Made by a program: the position numbers and the translations under genes. From the NCBI RefSeq assembly GCF_037688875.1, contig NZ_JAWDIE010000021.1, forward strand, positions 1 through 56,905: DNA of 56,905 nt. Reading direction: 5' to 3'. Below the pieces are notes generated by a model. It was given only the letters and a program-made list of their open reading frames with translations, was not told the DNA's origin and searched no databases. This DNA comes from Amphibiibacter pelophylacis (GTDB taxonomy: Bacteria > Pseudomonadota > Gammaproteobacteria > Burkholderiales > Burkholderiaceae_C). Positions 17,959-26,292 of this stretch are shown here, piece by piece; the stretch's first letter is position 1, and every line of letters begins with the position of its first letter.

Positions 17959-20265
17959 ATGTCGAGTATCACTATCGGAGACACCGCCGCAGGCAGCGTC
18001 ATCGGCAGCACGGGCGGCAACGTCAGCATCCAGGCCGGTCAGACCTATACGCAGACCGGCAGCGATGTGCTGGCCCCGCAGGGCGATATCGGCATCCAGG
18101 CGAAGAAGGTGGACATCACCGAAGCCCGCGAGAAGCGCAGCGACAGCAGCGAACAGAAGTTCAGCCAGAGCGGCATCACCGTGGCGCTGAGCGTGCCTGT
18201 GATCGAGGCGGTGCAGGGCGTGGCGCAGATGGCCAGCGCGGTGCAGGACACCCGAAGCGCCCGGATGCAGGCCATGGGCACCGCGATGGCGGCCGTCAAG
18301 GCCAGTGATGCGCTGGAAGCCGCAAAGGCGACGGCCCAATCCCTGCAAGACGGCAAAGTGCCCGATGGCGTCAGCCTGAGCGTGTCGCTGGGCAGCAGCC
18401 AAAGCCGCAGCAGCAGCACGTCCAGCACCGAAAGCGGCCGGGGCAGTACGCTGGCGGCGGGCGGCAACATCGCCATCCAGGCGACGGGCGCGGGCCAGGG
18501 CAGCGATCTGACCGTGCGCGGCAGCAGCGTCCAGTCGGGCGGCGACATTGCGCTCAAGGCCGACAACCGGGTGCGCGTGCTGGGCAGCCAGGACGAAACG
18601 CAGCAGGGCGGCAGCGACAGCTCGGGCAGCGCCGCCATCGGCCTGAGTGTGGGGCTGAGCGGGCAAAGCGCAGGCCTGTCGCTGACCCTGGCGGCCAGCC
18701 GTGCCCTGGGCCACCGCAACGGCAGCGCGACCACCCAGCAGGACAGCACGGTCGCAGCGGGCAAAACCCTGACGATAGACAGCGGCGGTGACACCGACAT
18801 CCTGGGCGGCACGGCCAGCGGCGAAACCGTCAGGGCGCGGGTGGGCGGCGACCTGAACCTGGCCAGCCTGCAGGACACGGCGCAGTTCAAGGAGGACAGC
18901 AAAAACGCCGGCTTCAACGCCAGCATCCCGATTCCGGGCATGTCCACGGGCACCGCCAGCGCGTCCCTCAGCGCAGGCAAAACAGCCCTCCGCAGCGACT
19001 ACGCCAGCACGCAGACCACCAGCGGCATCAAGTCGGGCGATGGCGGGTTTGATGTGCAGGTGAAGGGCAAAACCACGCTGGACGGCGCCGTGATCGCCAG
19101 CAGCGACAAGGCTGTGCAGGAGGGCAGAAACCGCTTCCGCAGCGAAGGCGGGCTGGAGCTGCAGGACATCACCAATTCGGCCAAGTACAGTGCGGACAGC
19201 GTGAGCGTTGGGGTAGGAATCTCTGGTGCAGCATCGGACAGTAAATCCGGTCCAGCGCTGAACAGCGCAGGAATTGGCAGTGACAGCGGCAGTGCTGGCA
19301 GCGTGACTAAAGCGGGTATCAGCGGTATCGCTGGAGATACTTCTGTGCGCAGCGGCGATGTGGGCAGCGGGATCAAGCCGATATTCGATGCCGATAAAGT
19401 CAGGAAGGAGATAGAAGCTCAGGTCACAATCACAAAAGATTTTGGTGCAAAAGCGGATCAGGCTATCCAAATTTATGTCAAAGGTCAACGACAAGAACTG
19501 CTGGATAAAGTAAAAAATTCGAGCACACCCGATCAAAAGGCAAGTGCAGAAAAGGAAATAAAAGACCTTGATATGCAGGAGAGAGCATTGAATATTCTGG
19601 CGGGCGCTCTGACAGGTACTGCTGGTGCTTCAGTAACCAAAGAAGCTTTGGGTGCTGCGGCTGATAAAATGCGAGCACTGATGATTGAAGATTCGCGCAA
19701 GTTTGCTGGTGTGGTGGATGCTGCCGGGAATATTTTGAGCAATGTCAGTGGTACAAGTGAGGGCGTCAAGGGGGATGGTGTAAAACTGGGTGGTACGCGC
19801 GTGGACTTGGATTTACTGTGTGGTTCAAACAATGAGCGGTGTGTTAAAAATATTGATGGTAGTTTGAAATTGGATCCGCAGGGTAGGGTCCAGTTTGAAG
19901 ACAAAGTATCAGGATTATCATTAAACGAATTCCTCAATACAGATCAAGGTAAAAAATTGTCGGGCTTGACAGGTGGAATTCAAGGTGCCAAAGGAACTTT
20001 ATTTGGGGTGCCATATGCAGCCGGGAGTTGGCAAGACAAGTTGATCGAGGCCTTTGCCGGGACCCATGATTTTGTTGGAGGAAGGCTGAGCGGATTGTAT
20101 GATGATCAGGGTAACGCGGCGCGAGGACGTAGTGATATCACTAAAATCGCACAAGATCGCTGGAGTGAAATTGCACTGGTTCCAAGTGCTCCTTTTGCAG
20201 CAGCGCAGGCTCTTCCTGCTGATGTGTGGAAGATTATTGGAATTTTCTTTAAAAATGTAAAATGA
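17959..20265 (+). CDS. Orphan CdiA/FHA module 6, probable envelope-acting toxin 6
   Basis: 768 codons from ATG 17959. FHA homology begins at about 17979 (DTAAGSVIGS) and runs nearly identical to modules 2 and 3 up to about 19395. After KPIFDAD the sequence differs: a helical, Lys/Gln-rich pre-toxin without a VENN-like site, then a tip containing SWQDKLIEAFAGTHDFVGG and a hydrophobic end (VPSAPFAAAQALPADVW). Such tips are common at the end of FHA-like proteins; the hydrophobic end and the lipoprotein gene behind it suggest action at the membrane. Activity is not known to me. A broken copy of the same tip is at 40295-40455. Confidence 0.75.
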   Translation: MSSITIGDTAAGSVIGSTGGNVSIQAGQTYTQTGSDVLAPQGDIGIQAKKVDITEAREKRSDSSEQKFSQSGITVALSVPVIEAVQGVAQMASAVQDTRSARMQAMGTAMAAVKASDALEAAKATAQSLQDGKVPDGVSLSVSLGSSQSRSSSTSSTESGRGSTLAAGGNIAIQATGAGQGSDLTVRGSSVQSGGDIALKADNRVRVLGSQDETQQGGSDSSGSAAIGLSVGLSGQSAGLSLTLAASRALGHRNGSATTQQDSTVAAGKTLTIDSGGDTDILGGTASGETVRARVGGDLNLASLQDTAQFKEDSKNAGFNASIPIPGMSTGTASASLSAGKTALRSDYASTQTTSGIKSGDGGFDVQVKGKTTLDGAVIASSDKAVQEGRNRFRSEGGLELQDITNSAKYSADSVSVGVGISGAASDSKSGPALNSAGIGSDSGSAGSVTKAGISGIAGDTSVRSGDVGSGIKPIFDADKVRKEIEAQVTITKDFGAKADQAIQIYVKGQRQELLDKVKNSSTPDQKASAEKEIKDLDMQERALNILAGALTGTAGASVTKEALGAAADKMRALMIEDSRKFAGVVDAAGNILSNVSGTSEGVKGDGVKLGGTRVDLDLLCGSNNERCVKNIDGSLKLDPQGRVQFEDKVSGLSLNEFLNTDQGKKLSGLTGGIQGAKGTLFGVPYAAGSWQDKLIEAFAGTHDFVGGRLSGLYDDQGNAARGRSDITKIAQDRWSEIALVPSAPFAAAQALPADVWKIIGIFFKNVK
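17977..19395 (+). repeat. FHA block repeated almost identically in modules 2, 3 and 6
   Basis: About 1.4 kb shared with 3199-4665 and 6889-8350. Parts recur at 1-415 (module 1), and an earlier portion of the FHA sequence is shared by module 2 (2708-3395) and module 5 (13551-14236). Small fragments lie at 10925-11040, 20657-20915 and 40030-40200. The end of the identity falls near the codons for KPIFDAD, just before the toxins diverge. These blocks are candidate homologous recombination sites for swapping tips. Confidence 0.8.
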
Positions 20266-20645
20266 AATCAAAGACTCTATTTTTTTTATTTGGCACAATT
20301 TTGCTTCTAACTGGATGTGTTTATGGGCAGTGCATTAATGGGCCATGTGCATTAGAGCATTCGCGCATTGTTGCTGATATAAAGCCCAATGGTGCGCATT
20401 GGGTCAAAGAAGGCGCTACAAGCAAAAGTAGGATGTCTGACTCTTGGGCATGCGGTGCAGCGGCGACGGTACCTGGTGCAAATGGTCCAATTTTCAGCGA
20501 TGAGAAAATTAATCGAGAAAGAAAAAATTTTGATAAAAATGATTACGGACCGAGAGATCGATTGTTTGATCAGTGGGGCGCATGCATGAAATCAAAAGGG
20601 TACACGTACATCGAACAATGTGATTCGCGGTGCATGTATCCCTGA
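20262..20645 (+). CDS. Cysteine-rich lipoprotein, probable immunity protein of toxin 6
   Basis: 127 aa at an ATGA overlap with toxin 6. Signal peptide with lipobox LTGC (Cys19). Conserved with 40452-40808 at both ends (GPCALEHSRIV near the N-terminus; CMKSKGYTYIEQCD and RCMYP at the C-terminus), while the middle differs. Six or more cysteines suggest disulfides and a periplasmic location. Confidence 0.75.
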   Translation: MKSKTLFFLFGTILLLTGCVYGQCINGPCALEHSRIVADIKPNGAHWVKEGATSKSRMSDSWACGAAATVPGANGPIFSDEKINRERKNFDKNDYGPRDRLFDQWGACMKSKGYTYIEQCDSRCMYP

Positions 20646-20656
20646 GTTTCGAGTGG

Positions 20657-20915
20657 CAATAATAGCGAGCAGAAGTTCAGCCAGAGCGGCATCACCGTGG
20701 CGCTGAGCGTGCCGGTGATCGAAGCGGTGCAGGGCGTGGCGCAGATGGCCGGCGTGGTGCAAGACACCCGAAGCGATCGCGTCAGCCTGAACGTGTCGCT
20801 GGGCAGCAGCACGTACAGGGGCGATACGGGCCTGAGCAGCACGCTGGCGGCTGGGTCAACCAACGCAACGGCAAGAGCGCCCAGACGGTCCAGGCCAACA
20901 CCAGCCATCTGATTT
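20657..20915 (+). pseudogene. Deleted FHA remnant at the left edge of the catabolic operon
   Basis: About 250 bp matching pieces of modules 2, 3 and 6 (SEQKFSQSG, SVPVIEAVQGVAQMAG, DTRS, then VSLNVSLGSS and STLAAG) joined by internal deletions. It stops at about 20915, where non-FHA sequence begins. It marks the left border of the inserted catabolic DNA. Confidence 0.7.
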
Positions 20916-20941
20916 GATGAGATCAGACACCCATACCGCCA

Positions 20942-20962
20942 GGGGTTTGCCCCAGTATTTTT
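20942..20962 (+). terminator. Weak candidate terminator hairpin
   Basis: GGGG-TTTG-CCCC stem followed after four bases by a short T run. It could shield the gntR promoter from read-through out of the array. The stem is only 4 bp. Confidence 0.3.
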
Positions 20963-20972
20963 CAATTTTTCA

Positions 20973-20995
20973 ACTGGTACAGTGATTGAACCAGT
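20973..20995. promoter_or_regulatory. Inverted repeat, candidate GntR operator
   Basis: ACTGGT - 11 bases - ACCAGT, centred about 24 bp before the gntR start. FadR-type GntR regulators often bind TGGT...ACCA palindromes and commonly regulate their own operon. No convincing -35/-10 pair could be set beside it. Confidence 0.4.
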
Positions 20996-21007
20996 CAACC
21001 AGAAATC

Positions 21008-21730
21008 ATGAAACTCATCGACCGCATCCCCGGTGACAGTGGCGACATCGCCAAGCGTCCCGTCAAAGACCAGCTCAGTGACAAGCTGGCGTACATGATC
21101 CATTCCGGGCTGCTGCGGCCGGGGGATGCGCTGCCGTCCGAGCGTCGGCTGGCCGCGACGCTGGGTGTGGCCCGGGAAACGGTCCGGGCGGCCATCGGTG
21201 TATTGCAGGCGCGCAAAATGATCGAGGTCAGCCAGGGCGCGCGCACCCGCGTGATCGGGCCGGGGGCCATGTCGCTGCACGAATCCATCACCGTGTTTGG
21301 CCGGCTGAAAGACTGCCCCTTCACCGAGGTCGCTGAAGCGCGCGAAGCGGTCGAAAAACAGGTGATTCACCTGGCGGCGGGCCGCATCAGTGACAGCACG
21401 CTGTCCCGCCTGGCCGACCTGGTGGAAGAGCAGCGCGACATGCTTGACGATCCGGTGCAGTTTCAGATCTCGGACCGCGAGTTCCACGTCACGCTGTACC
21501 GGGCTTGCGGCAACTCGCTGCTGTGCGATGTGGTGTCTGATTTTTACGATTACGCGCTGGAATACCGGCGCATGGCGCTTCAGCGTCCCGGAGCCATCGC
21601 TCGCAGCGTGGCCGACCACGCCGCCATTGTTGAGGCTCTGCGCCAGCGCGTTCCCGAAGCGGCGGTTGCGGCAGTGGGCCGTCACCTGGATGTGGTCCGC
21701 CAGACCACGCTTGAGGAGATGAACCGGTGA
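21008..21730 (+). CDS. GntR-family regulator, FadR/FCD subfamily
   Basis: 240 aa. Residues ~20-90 are a winged helix-turn-helix (LRPGDALPSERRLAATLGVARETVRAAI). The C-terminal FCD domain shows the usual metal-binding pattern: Asp and His in DREFHVTLYRACGN, His in ADHAAIVEAL and His in GRHL. Such regulators sense sugar acids or related carboxylates. It is the first gene of the operon and overlaps the lactonase start, so it very likely controls these genes through the inverted repeat at 20973. Confidence 0.9.
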   Translation: MKLIDRIPGDSGDIAKRPVKDQLSDKLAYMIHSGLLRPGDALPSERRLAATLGVARETVRAAIGVLQARKMIEVSQGARTRVIGPGAMSLHESITVFGRLKDCPFTEVAEAREAVEKQVIHLAAGRISDSTLSRLADLVEEQRDMLDDPVQFQISDREFHVTLYRACGNSLLCDVVSDFYDYALEYRRMALQRPGAIARSVADHAAIVEALRQRVPEAAVAAVGRHLDVVRQTTLEEMNR

Positions 21731-22653
21731 TGGCCGCTGAAATTTTTGATCCTCGCGCAGCCGACCTGCTGCGACCGGGTGAGGTTCTCGAGCGCCTGGC
21801 AACAGGTGCCGCCTGGGGCGAAGGACCGGTCTGGATGCACGAGGATGGCAGCGTGCTGTGGAGCGACATTCCCAACAACCGCATGCTGCGCTGGCATGAG
21901 GCCCAAGGGATGTCGGTCTGGCGCGAGGCCATTGATTTTGTCAACGGCCACACCCGCGAAGCCGATGGATCGCTGCTGCACTGCTCGCATGGACAAAGGG
22001 CGATTGTCCGCACCCGGATTGGTCCGCAGGGCCAGCCGCTGGGCGACGAAGTTCTGGTTGATCGCTACCAGGGGCGGCGGCTCAACTCGCCCAACGACAT
22101 TGTGGTCAAGAGCGACGGCACGATCTGGTTCAGCGATCCGCCCTACGGCATCGTGTCGGACCACGAAGGACACAAGGCCGAGTCCGAACTGGGCGACAAC
22201 TACGTCTTCCGCTTTGATCCCCGCAGCGGGGCGCTGGATATCGTCAGCGATTTTGTGGAAGAGCCCAACGGGCTGGCGTTTTCGCCGGACGAGAGCGTGC
22301 TTTATGTCTCCGACACGTCGGCTGCCTTGCGTCAGGACGGTGGGGGCCACCACCACATCGTGGCTTTCGACGTGGTGGATGGTCGCACCCTGGCACGCCC
22401 ACGCATTTTTGCGCAGGTGTCCCCGGGCCTGTCGGATGGTTTCCGGCTGGACAGCCGGGGCTGGATCTTCACCAGCAGCGCTGACAGCGTGCAGGTCTAC
22501 CACCCCGATGGCACACGTCTGGCGCGGATTCCCGTGCCCGAAAAAGTCGGCAACCTGACTTTTGGCGGCCCCAGCCGTGACGAGCTGTATGTGGCCGCAT
22601 CGGCATCGCTGTATCGCATCCGCCTGAATGCCTGTGGCATCCAGCGCCCTTGA
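21730..22653 (+). CDS. SMP-30/gluconolactonase-family sugar lactonase
   Basis: About 307 aa; the ATG at 21730 overlaps the gntR TGA (TGATG), and a GTG one codon earlier is an alternative. Family features: WGEGPVW with the metal-binding Glu near the N-terminus, RRLNSPNDIVVKSDG (Asn/Asp ligands), FSDPPYGI, and DGFRLDSRGWIFTSS for the last metal-binding Asp. These cytosolic six-bladed beta-propellers hydrolyse aldonolactones to sugar acids. In this operon it would give the pentonate or related acid that feeds the dehydratase at 28516. Exact sugar not determined. Confidence 0.88.
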   Translation: MAAEIFDPRAADLLRPGEVLERLATGAAWGEGPVWMHEDGSVLWSDIPNNRMLRWHEAQGMSVWREAIDFVNGHTREADGSLLHCSHGQRAIVRTRIGPQGQPLGDEVLVDRYQGRRLNSPNDIVVKSDGTIWFSDPPYGIVSDHEGHKAESELGDNYVFRFDPRSGALDIVSDFVEEPNGLAFSPDESVLYVSDTSAALRQDGGGHHHIVAFDVVDGRTLARPRIFAQVSPGLSDGFRLDSRGWIFTSSADSVQVYHPDGTRLARIPVPEKVGNLTFGGPSRDELYVAASASLYRIRLNACGIQRP

Positions 22654-22664
22654 GGAGTCAACCC

Positions 22665-23594
22665 ATGTCCCGTGACATTCTTCTTCTGGTGGAAAAGTGC
22701 TCGCACTGCTTCAGCTGGTATGACATCGCCAGCGGCGAGCGCCTGCATTCGCTGCCGTTGCCTGATTTTCCCCATGAATTCGTGATCGACCGCGAAGCGC
22801 GGTACGCCTGGGTCGGGCATTACGGGGTGGAAACCTCGGGCCACAGTGGCGCGGGGGGACACTCGCTGCTGCAGATTGATCTTTTATCGCGCCAACTGGT
22901 CCGGTCTATAGACCTGTCACCCTTCAACCGCCTGCATGGTCTGCAGATGGACCAGCAGGACAGGCTGTACGCCCTGAGCGAAGAAAAGGCTACGCTGCTC
23001 GTGCTGGATCAGCCCGCGACGGACACCGGTCCGCGCCGTGCTGTCCCCAGCGGCGGGATCAAAAGCCACCTTTTTGCGCTGACCCAGGACGGGCAGACCG
23101 CGTTTTGCATGAATCTGCTGAGCCACACCGTGACGCGGGTTCGGCCCTGGGAGCCGCTGGCCCCTGTGCTGGCCTGCCACCCGGGTGACAAGCCCGAGGG
23201 TTATGCACTCAGCGAGGACGAGGGCACGCTCTACGTCAGCAACCGCTGGAGCAACACCCTGTGCGCCATAGACACGCAAAGCATGGCAGTGCGGCTGACA
23301 GCCGGCTCGCGCAACGACGTCACGCGCATCTACCGCTACCGCGACGGCCGCCTGTTCACGAGCAATTACGGCGACAACAGCCTGTCGGTGGTGGACCCGC
23401 AGACCCTCCAGGAGCTGTCCTATCTGCCCCTGGGCGCGCGCGCCATTGCGCTGTCGTTTCACCCGCTGCAGCCACTGGCCTTCGTGTCACTGGACGACGA
23501 CCGCGTCGCGGTGCTGGACATCGACAGGATGCAGGTGCTGCGCCATATCGCCACCCAGCGCGAACCTGATGTTTCGCGGGTGGTTTTCCAGTGA
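22665..23594 (+). CDS. YncE-like beta-propeller protein of unknown role
   Basis: I chose ATG 22665 (GAGGAG ribosome-binding site 8 bases upstream) over the TTG at 22650. 309 aa with repeated blade motifs (GTLYVSNRWSNTL, DGRLFTSNYGDNSLSVVD, PLAFVSLDDDRVAVLDID). No signal peptide, so cytosolic. It resembles YncE and lactonase-like propellers; it could be a second lactonase or a sugar-sensing protein. Its start is 11 bp after the lactonase stop. Confidence 0.6.
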   Translation: MSRDILLLVEKCSHCFSWYDIASGERLHSLPLPDFPHEFVIDREARYAWVGHYGVETSGHSGAGGHSLLQIDLLSRQLVRSIDLSPFNRLHGLQMDQQDRLYALSEEKATLLVLDQPATDTGPRRAVPSGGIKSHLFALTQDGQTAFCMNLLSHTVTRVRPWEPLAPVLACHPGDKPEGYALSEDEGTLYVSNRWSNTLCAIDTQSMAVRLTAGSRNDVTRIYRYRDGRLFTSNYGDNSLSVVDPQTLQELSYLPLGARAIALSFHPLQPLAFVSLDDDRVAVLDIDRMQVLRHIATQREPDVSRVVFQ

Positions 23595-23611
23595 AGACGC
23601 AGGAACACGCC

Positions 23612-25144
23612 ATGGCACTTCCACTGCTCACTTTTGACCATGTCAGCAAGCGCTTCGGGGGCACCCAGGCGGTTGATGACGTCAGCTTTGACATTCATCC
23701 GGGCGAGATCGTGGCCCTGCTGGGCGAGAACGGAGCGGGCAAATCCACGCTGATCAAGCTGCTGGCCGGCATCTACCCCATAGACAGCGGCCGCATCCTG
23801 CTGGACGGGCAGCCGGAAAGCGCCTGGCGCTCCTCCTCCCGCAACCGTCAGCCGGTGGCTTTCATCCACCAGGATCTGGGGCTTGTCGAGTGGATGACGG
23901 TGGCTGAAAACGTCGCTCTGGGCATGGGCTATCCGCGCCGCTTTGGTCTGATCGACTGGAAAGAAGCCAGCGTCGTGGCACGCCGCGTGCTGGCCCGGGT
24001 GGGTTGCGAGCTTGAGCCGGACCGGCGTGTTTTCACCCTGACGCGGGCCGAAAAATCGCTGCTGGCCATAGGTCGGGCCCTGGAGGTTCAGGCGCGCCTG
24101 CTGGTGCTGGACGAGCCTTCGGCCAGCCTGCCGATGGCAGACGTCGAGCGCCTGTTCACCGTGTTGCGCCGCCTGCGGGAGCAGGGCATGGCCATGATGT
24201 ATGTCTCGCACCGGCTGGATGAAATCATGGCCATCAGCGACCGCTGCGCGGTGATGCGCGACGGCGCGCTGGTGGCCGTACGCGAAACCGCTGAGACCAG
24301 CCAGGATGAGCTGATCCAGCTGATCGTCGGCCAGTCACTGTCGGGCAGCGTGGAAAAGGCCACCCAGCAGCCCGGTGCCGAACCGCTTCTGGAGCTGGAA
24401 GGCGTGGCCAGCGGCAATGCCGGCCCCCTGTCGTTTTCGGTGCAGCGCGGTGAGGTGCTGGGCCTGGTGGGTCTGCGCGGCGCGGGCCACGAGGCCCTGA
24501 GCAAGGCCCTGTTTGGCCGGGAGCCGCTTTCGGCCGGAACGATGCGTCTGGCCGGTCAGGCCGTGCGCTTTGACACCCCGCAGCAGGCCATACGCGCCGG
24601 TGTGGCCTGCGTGGCGGCCGAGCGCATGGAGGAAAACCTGGCGGGGTCCATGTCGGTGCTGGAAAACCTTTTCCCCAACCCGGCGCTGAATGGCGATGCC
24701 GGGTTCAGCTGGCAGCGCCGCCGCCGGGAGTCGGATGCTGCACAGGCGCTGATCCGCCGCTTTGACGTGAATCCGCCCGCACCGGATGCGGCCGTTCAGC
24801 AGCTTTCGGGGGGCAATCAGCAGAAAGTGGTCCTGGCGCGCTGGCTGAATCTCGACAAGCCGCTGGTCATTCTTGAAGAGCCCACCGCCGGGGTGGACGT
24901 GGGGGCCAAGCGGCAGATTTACAGCATCCTGCGCCAGACGGCAGAGTCGGGCACCGCGCTGGTGGTGGTATCGACAGATTTCGAGGAAATCGCCACGGTC
25001 TGCACGCGCGTGCTCGTGTTCCGTCACGGGCTGATTCACAGCGAACTCACCGGGGCAGACATCACGGTGGAACGCCTGCTGGCACTGGCGGCCGGGCAGG
25101 GTGAGGCGCCGCCCCAACACAACACACTGGAGACCATGGCATGA
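23612..25144 (+). CDS. Sugar ABC importer ATPase, RbsA type (two ATPase domains)
   Basis: 510 aa from ATG 23612 (CAGGAA ribosome-binding site); a GTG at 23591 overlaps the previous stop. Domain one has Walker A GENGAGKST (residues ~38-46) and Walker B LLVLDEP but a degenerate signature (LTRAEKSLLAIGRAL). Domain two has a degenerate Walker A (GLRGAGHEALSK) and an intact signature LSGGNQQKVVLARWL near residue 400. This asymmetry is usual in RbsA/MglA/XylG-type ATPases of the CUT2 class, which drive uptake of monosaccharides. It works with the permease at 25141 and the binding protein at 26293. Confidence 0.9.
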   Translation: MALPLLTFDHVSKRFGGTQAVDDVSFDIHPGEIVALLGENGAGKSTLIKLLAGIYPIDSGRILLDGQPESAWRSSSRNRQPVAFIHQDLGLVEWMTVAENVALGMGYPRRFGLIDWKEASVVARRVLARVGCELEPDRRVFTLTRAEKSLLAIGRALEVQARLLVLDEPSASLPMADVERLFTVLRRLREQGMAMMYVSHRLDEIMAISDRCAVMRDGALVAVRETAETSQDELIQLIVGQSLSGSVEKATQQPGAEPLLELEGVASGNAGPLSFSVQRGEVLGLVGLRGAGHEALSKALFGREPLSAGTMRLAGQAVRFDTPQQAIRAGVACVAAERMEENLAGSMSVLENLFPNPALNGDAGFSWQRRRRESDAAQALIRRFDVNPPAPDAAVQQLSGGNQQKVVLARWLNLDKPLVILEEPTAGVDVGAKRQIYSILRQTAESGTALVVVSTDFEEIATVCTRVLVFRHGLIHSELTGADITVERLLALAAGQGEAPPQHNTLETMA

Positions 25145-26238
25145 CTGCTTCGATCCGCTCGACGGCCCTTGAACCCGACGCATCTCTGGATGGCGATGCA
25201 CTCACACTGGGGCAGAAAATCACGCGGCTGCTGCCCACTTACGGCCTGGTCATCCTGACCGTTCTGCTGGCGCTGCTGTTTTCGCTGATGCTGCCAGACA
25301 CTTTCCCGACCCTGTTCAACCTGCGCTCCATCCTGGCCGACAAGTCGGTGATAGCCCTGCTGGCTCTGGCGGCGACCATTCCGATGATCACCGGCAAGAT
25401 CGATCTGACGGTGGGCTACGGCATTGTGCTGTGGCATATCCTGGCCATCAGCCTGCAGACGCAGATGGGCCTGCCGTGGCCGGCGGCAGTGCTGCTGGTG
25501 ATCGTCTGTGCTGCCCTGTTTGGCCTGATCAACGGTCTGCTGGTCGAACTGGCCCAGATCGATTCCTTTATCGCCACCCTGGGGACGGGCACCGTGCTGT
25601 ACGCCGTCGCCATGTGGCACAGCGGAGGCCGTCAGGTGGTGGGCGATCTCCCCGATGGCTTCATCGGCATTGCTGGCGGCAGCCTGCTGGGGCTGCCCAT
25701 TGGGACGTTTTACGTTCTGGCGATCAGCATCGTGCTCTGGCTGGTGACCGAGTTCACGCCCCTGGGCCGTGCGCTTTACGTGATTGGAGCGAACCCCAAA
25801 GCAGCGCAGCTCAATGGCATTGCCGTGCGCCGCCATGTCATGGGGGCTTTTGTAGCGTCTGGGGCGCTGTCTGGCTTCGCCGGTGTGCTGCTGGCCTCGC
25901 GCCTGCAGATCGGACAGGCCAGTGTCGGGCTGGAGTTCCTGCTGCCCGCCCTCGTCGGTGCTTTCCTGGGGTCAACCACCATCCGGCCCGGGCGCGTCAA
26001 TGTCTGGGGCTCACTGGTGGGCGTGGCCATTCTCGCCATCGGTATCTCGGGCATCCAGCAGTTTGGCGGTGCGTTTTATGTCGAGCCCCTGTTCAACGGG
26101 CTGACGCTGCTGGTGTCCATCGGCATCGCAGGCTGGGCCCAGCAGCGCCGCAACGTCGCCATCAAGCGCCGCATCGCGGCCCGCCAGCTTGACGGGGCGG
26201 CCGCCCCAGGCCCAGTGCCTGCAGCCTCCCAAAGCTGA
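25141..26238 (+). CDS. Sugar ABC importer permease, RbsC type
   Basis: 365 aa, about ten hydrophobic segments, starting at an ATGA overlap with the ATPase gene. Family landmarks: GKIDLTVGYGI, the FIATLGTGTVLYA region and GRALYVIGANPKAAQLNGI (the ATPase contact loop). It forms the inner-membrane channel of the CUT2 transporter. The Ala/Pro-rich C-terminus is ordinary. Confidence 0.9.
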   Translation: MTASIRSTALEPDASLDGDALTLGQKITRLLPTYGLVILTVLLALLFSLMLPDTFPTLFNLRSILADKSVIALLALAATIPMITGKIDLTVGYGIVLWHILAISLQTQMGLPWPAAVLLVIVCAALFGLINGLLVELAQIDSFIATLGTGTVLYAVAMWHSGGRQVVGDLPDGFIGIAGGSLLGLPIGTFYVLAISIVLWLVTEFTPLGRALYVIGANPKAAQLNGIAVRRHVMGAFVASGALSGFAGVLLASRLQIGQASVGLEFLLPALVGAFLGSTTIRPGRVNVWGSLVGVAILAIGISGIQQFGGAFYVEPLFNGLTLLVSIGIAGWAQQRRNVAIKRRIAARQLDGAAAPGPVPAASQS

Positions 26239-26292
26239 TTCCCTTTTCCCACGGCTGACCATAAACCACCTTTTTACTATCTGGAGACTGTC

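Noticed and set aside
17884..18308. Continuation of the acyltransferase frame into FHA sequence
   Set aside because: After RGVNV the frame runs through FHA DNA in the wrong frame (Arg/His-rich); only 17420-17883 is real homology.
1..20915. CRISPR or tandem satellite explanation for the repeats
   Set aside because: Repeats are long coding FHA blocks separated by kilobases, without regular short spacers.
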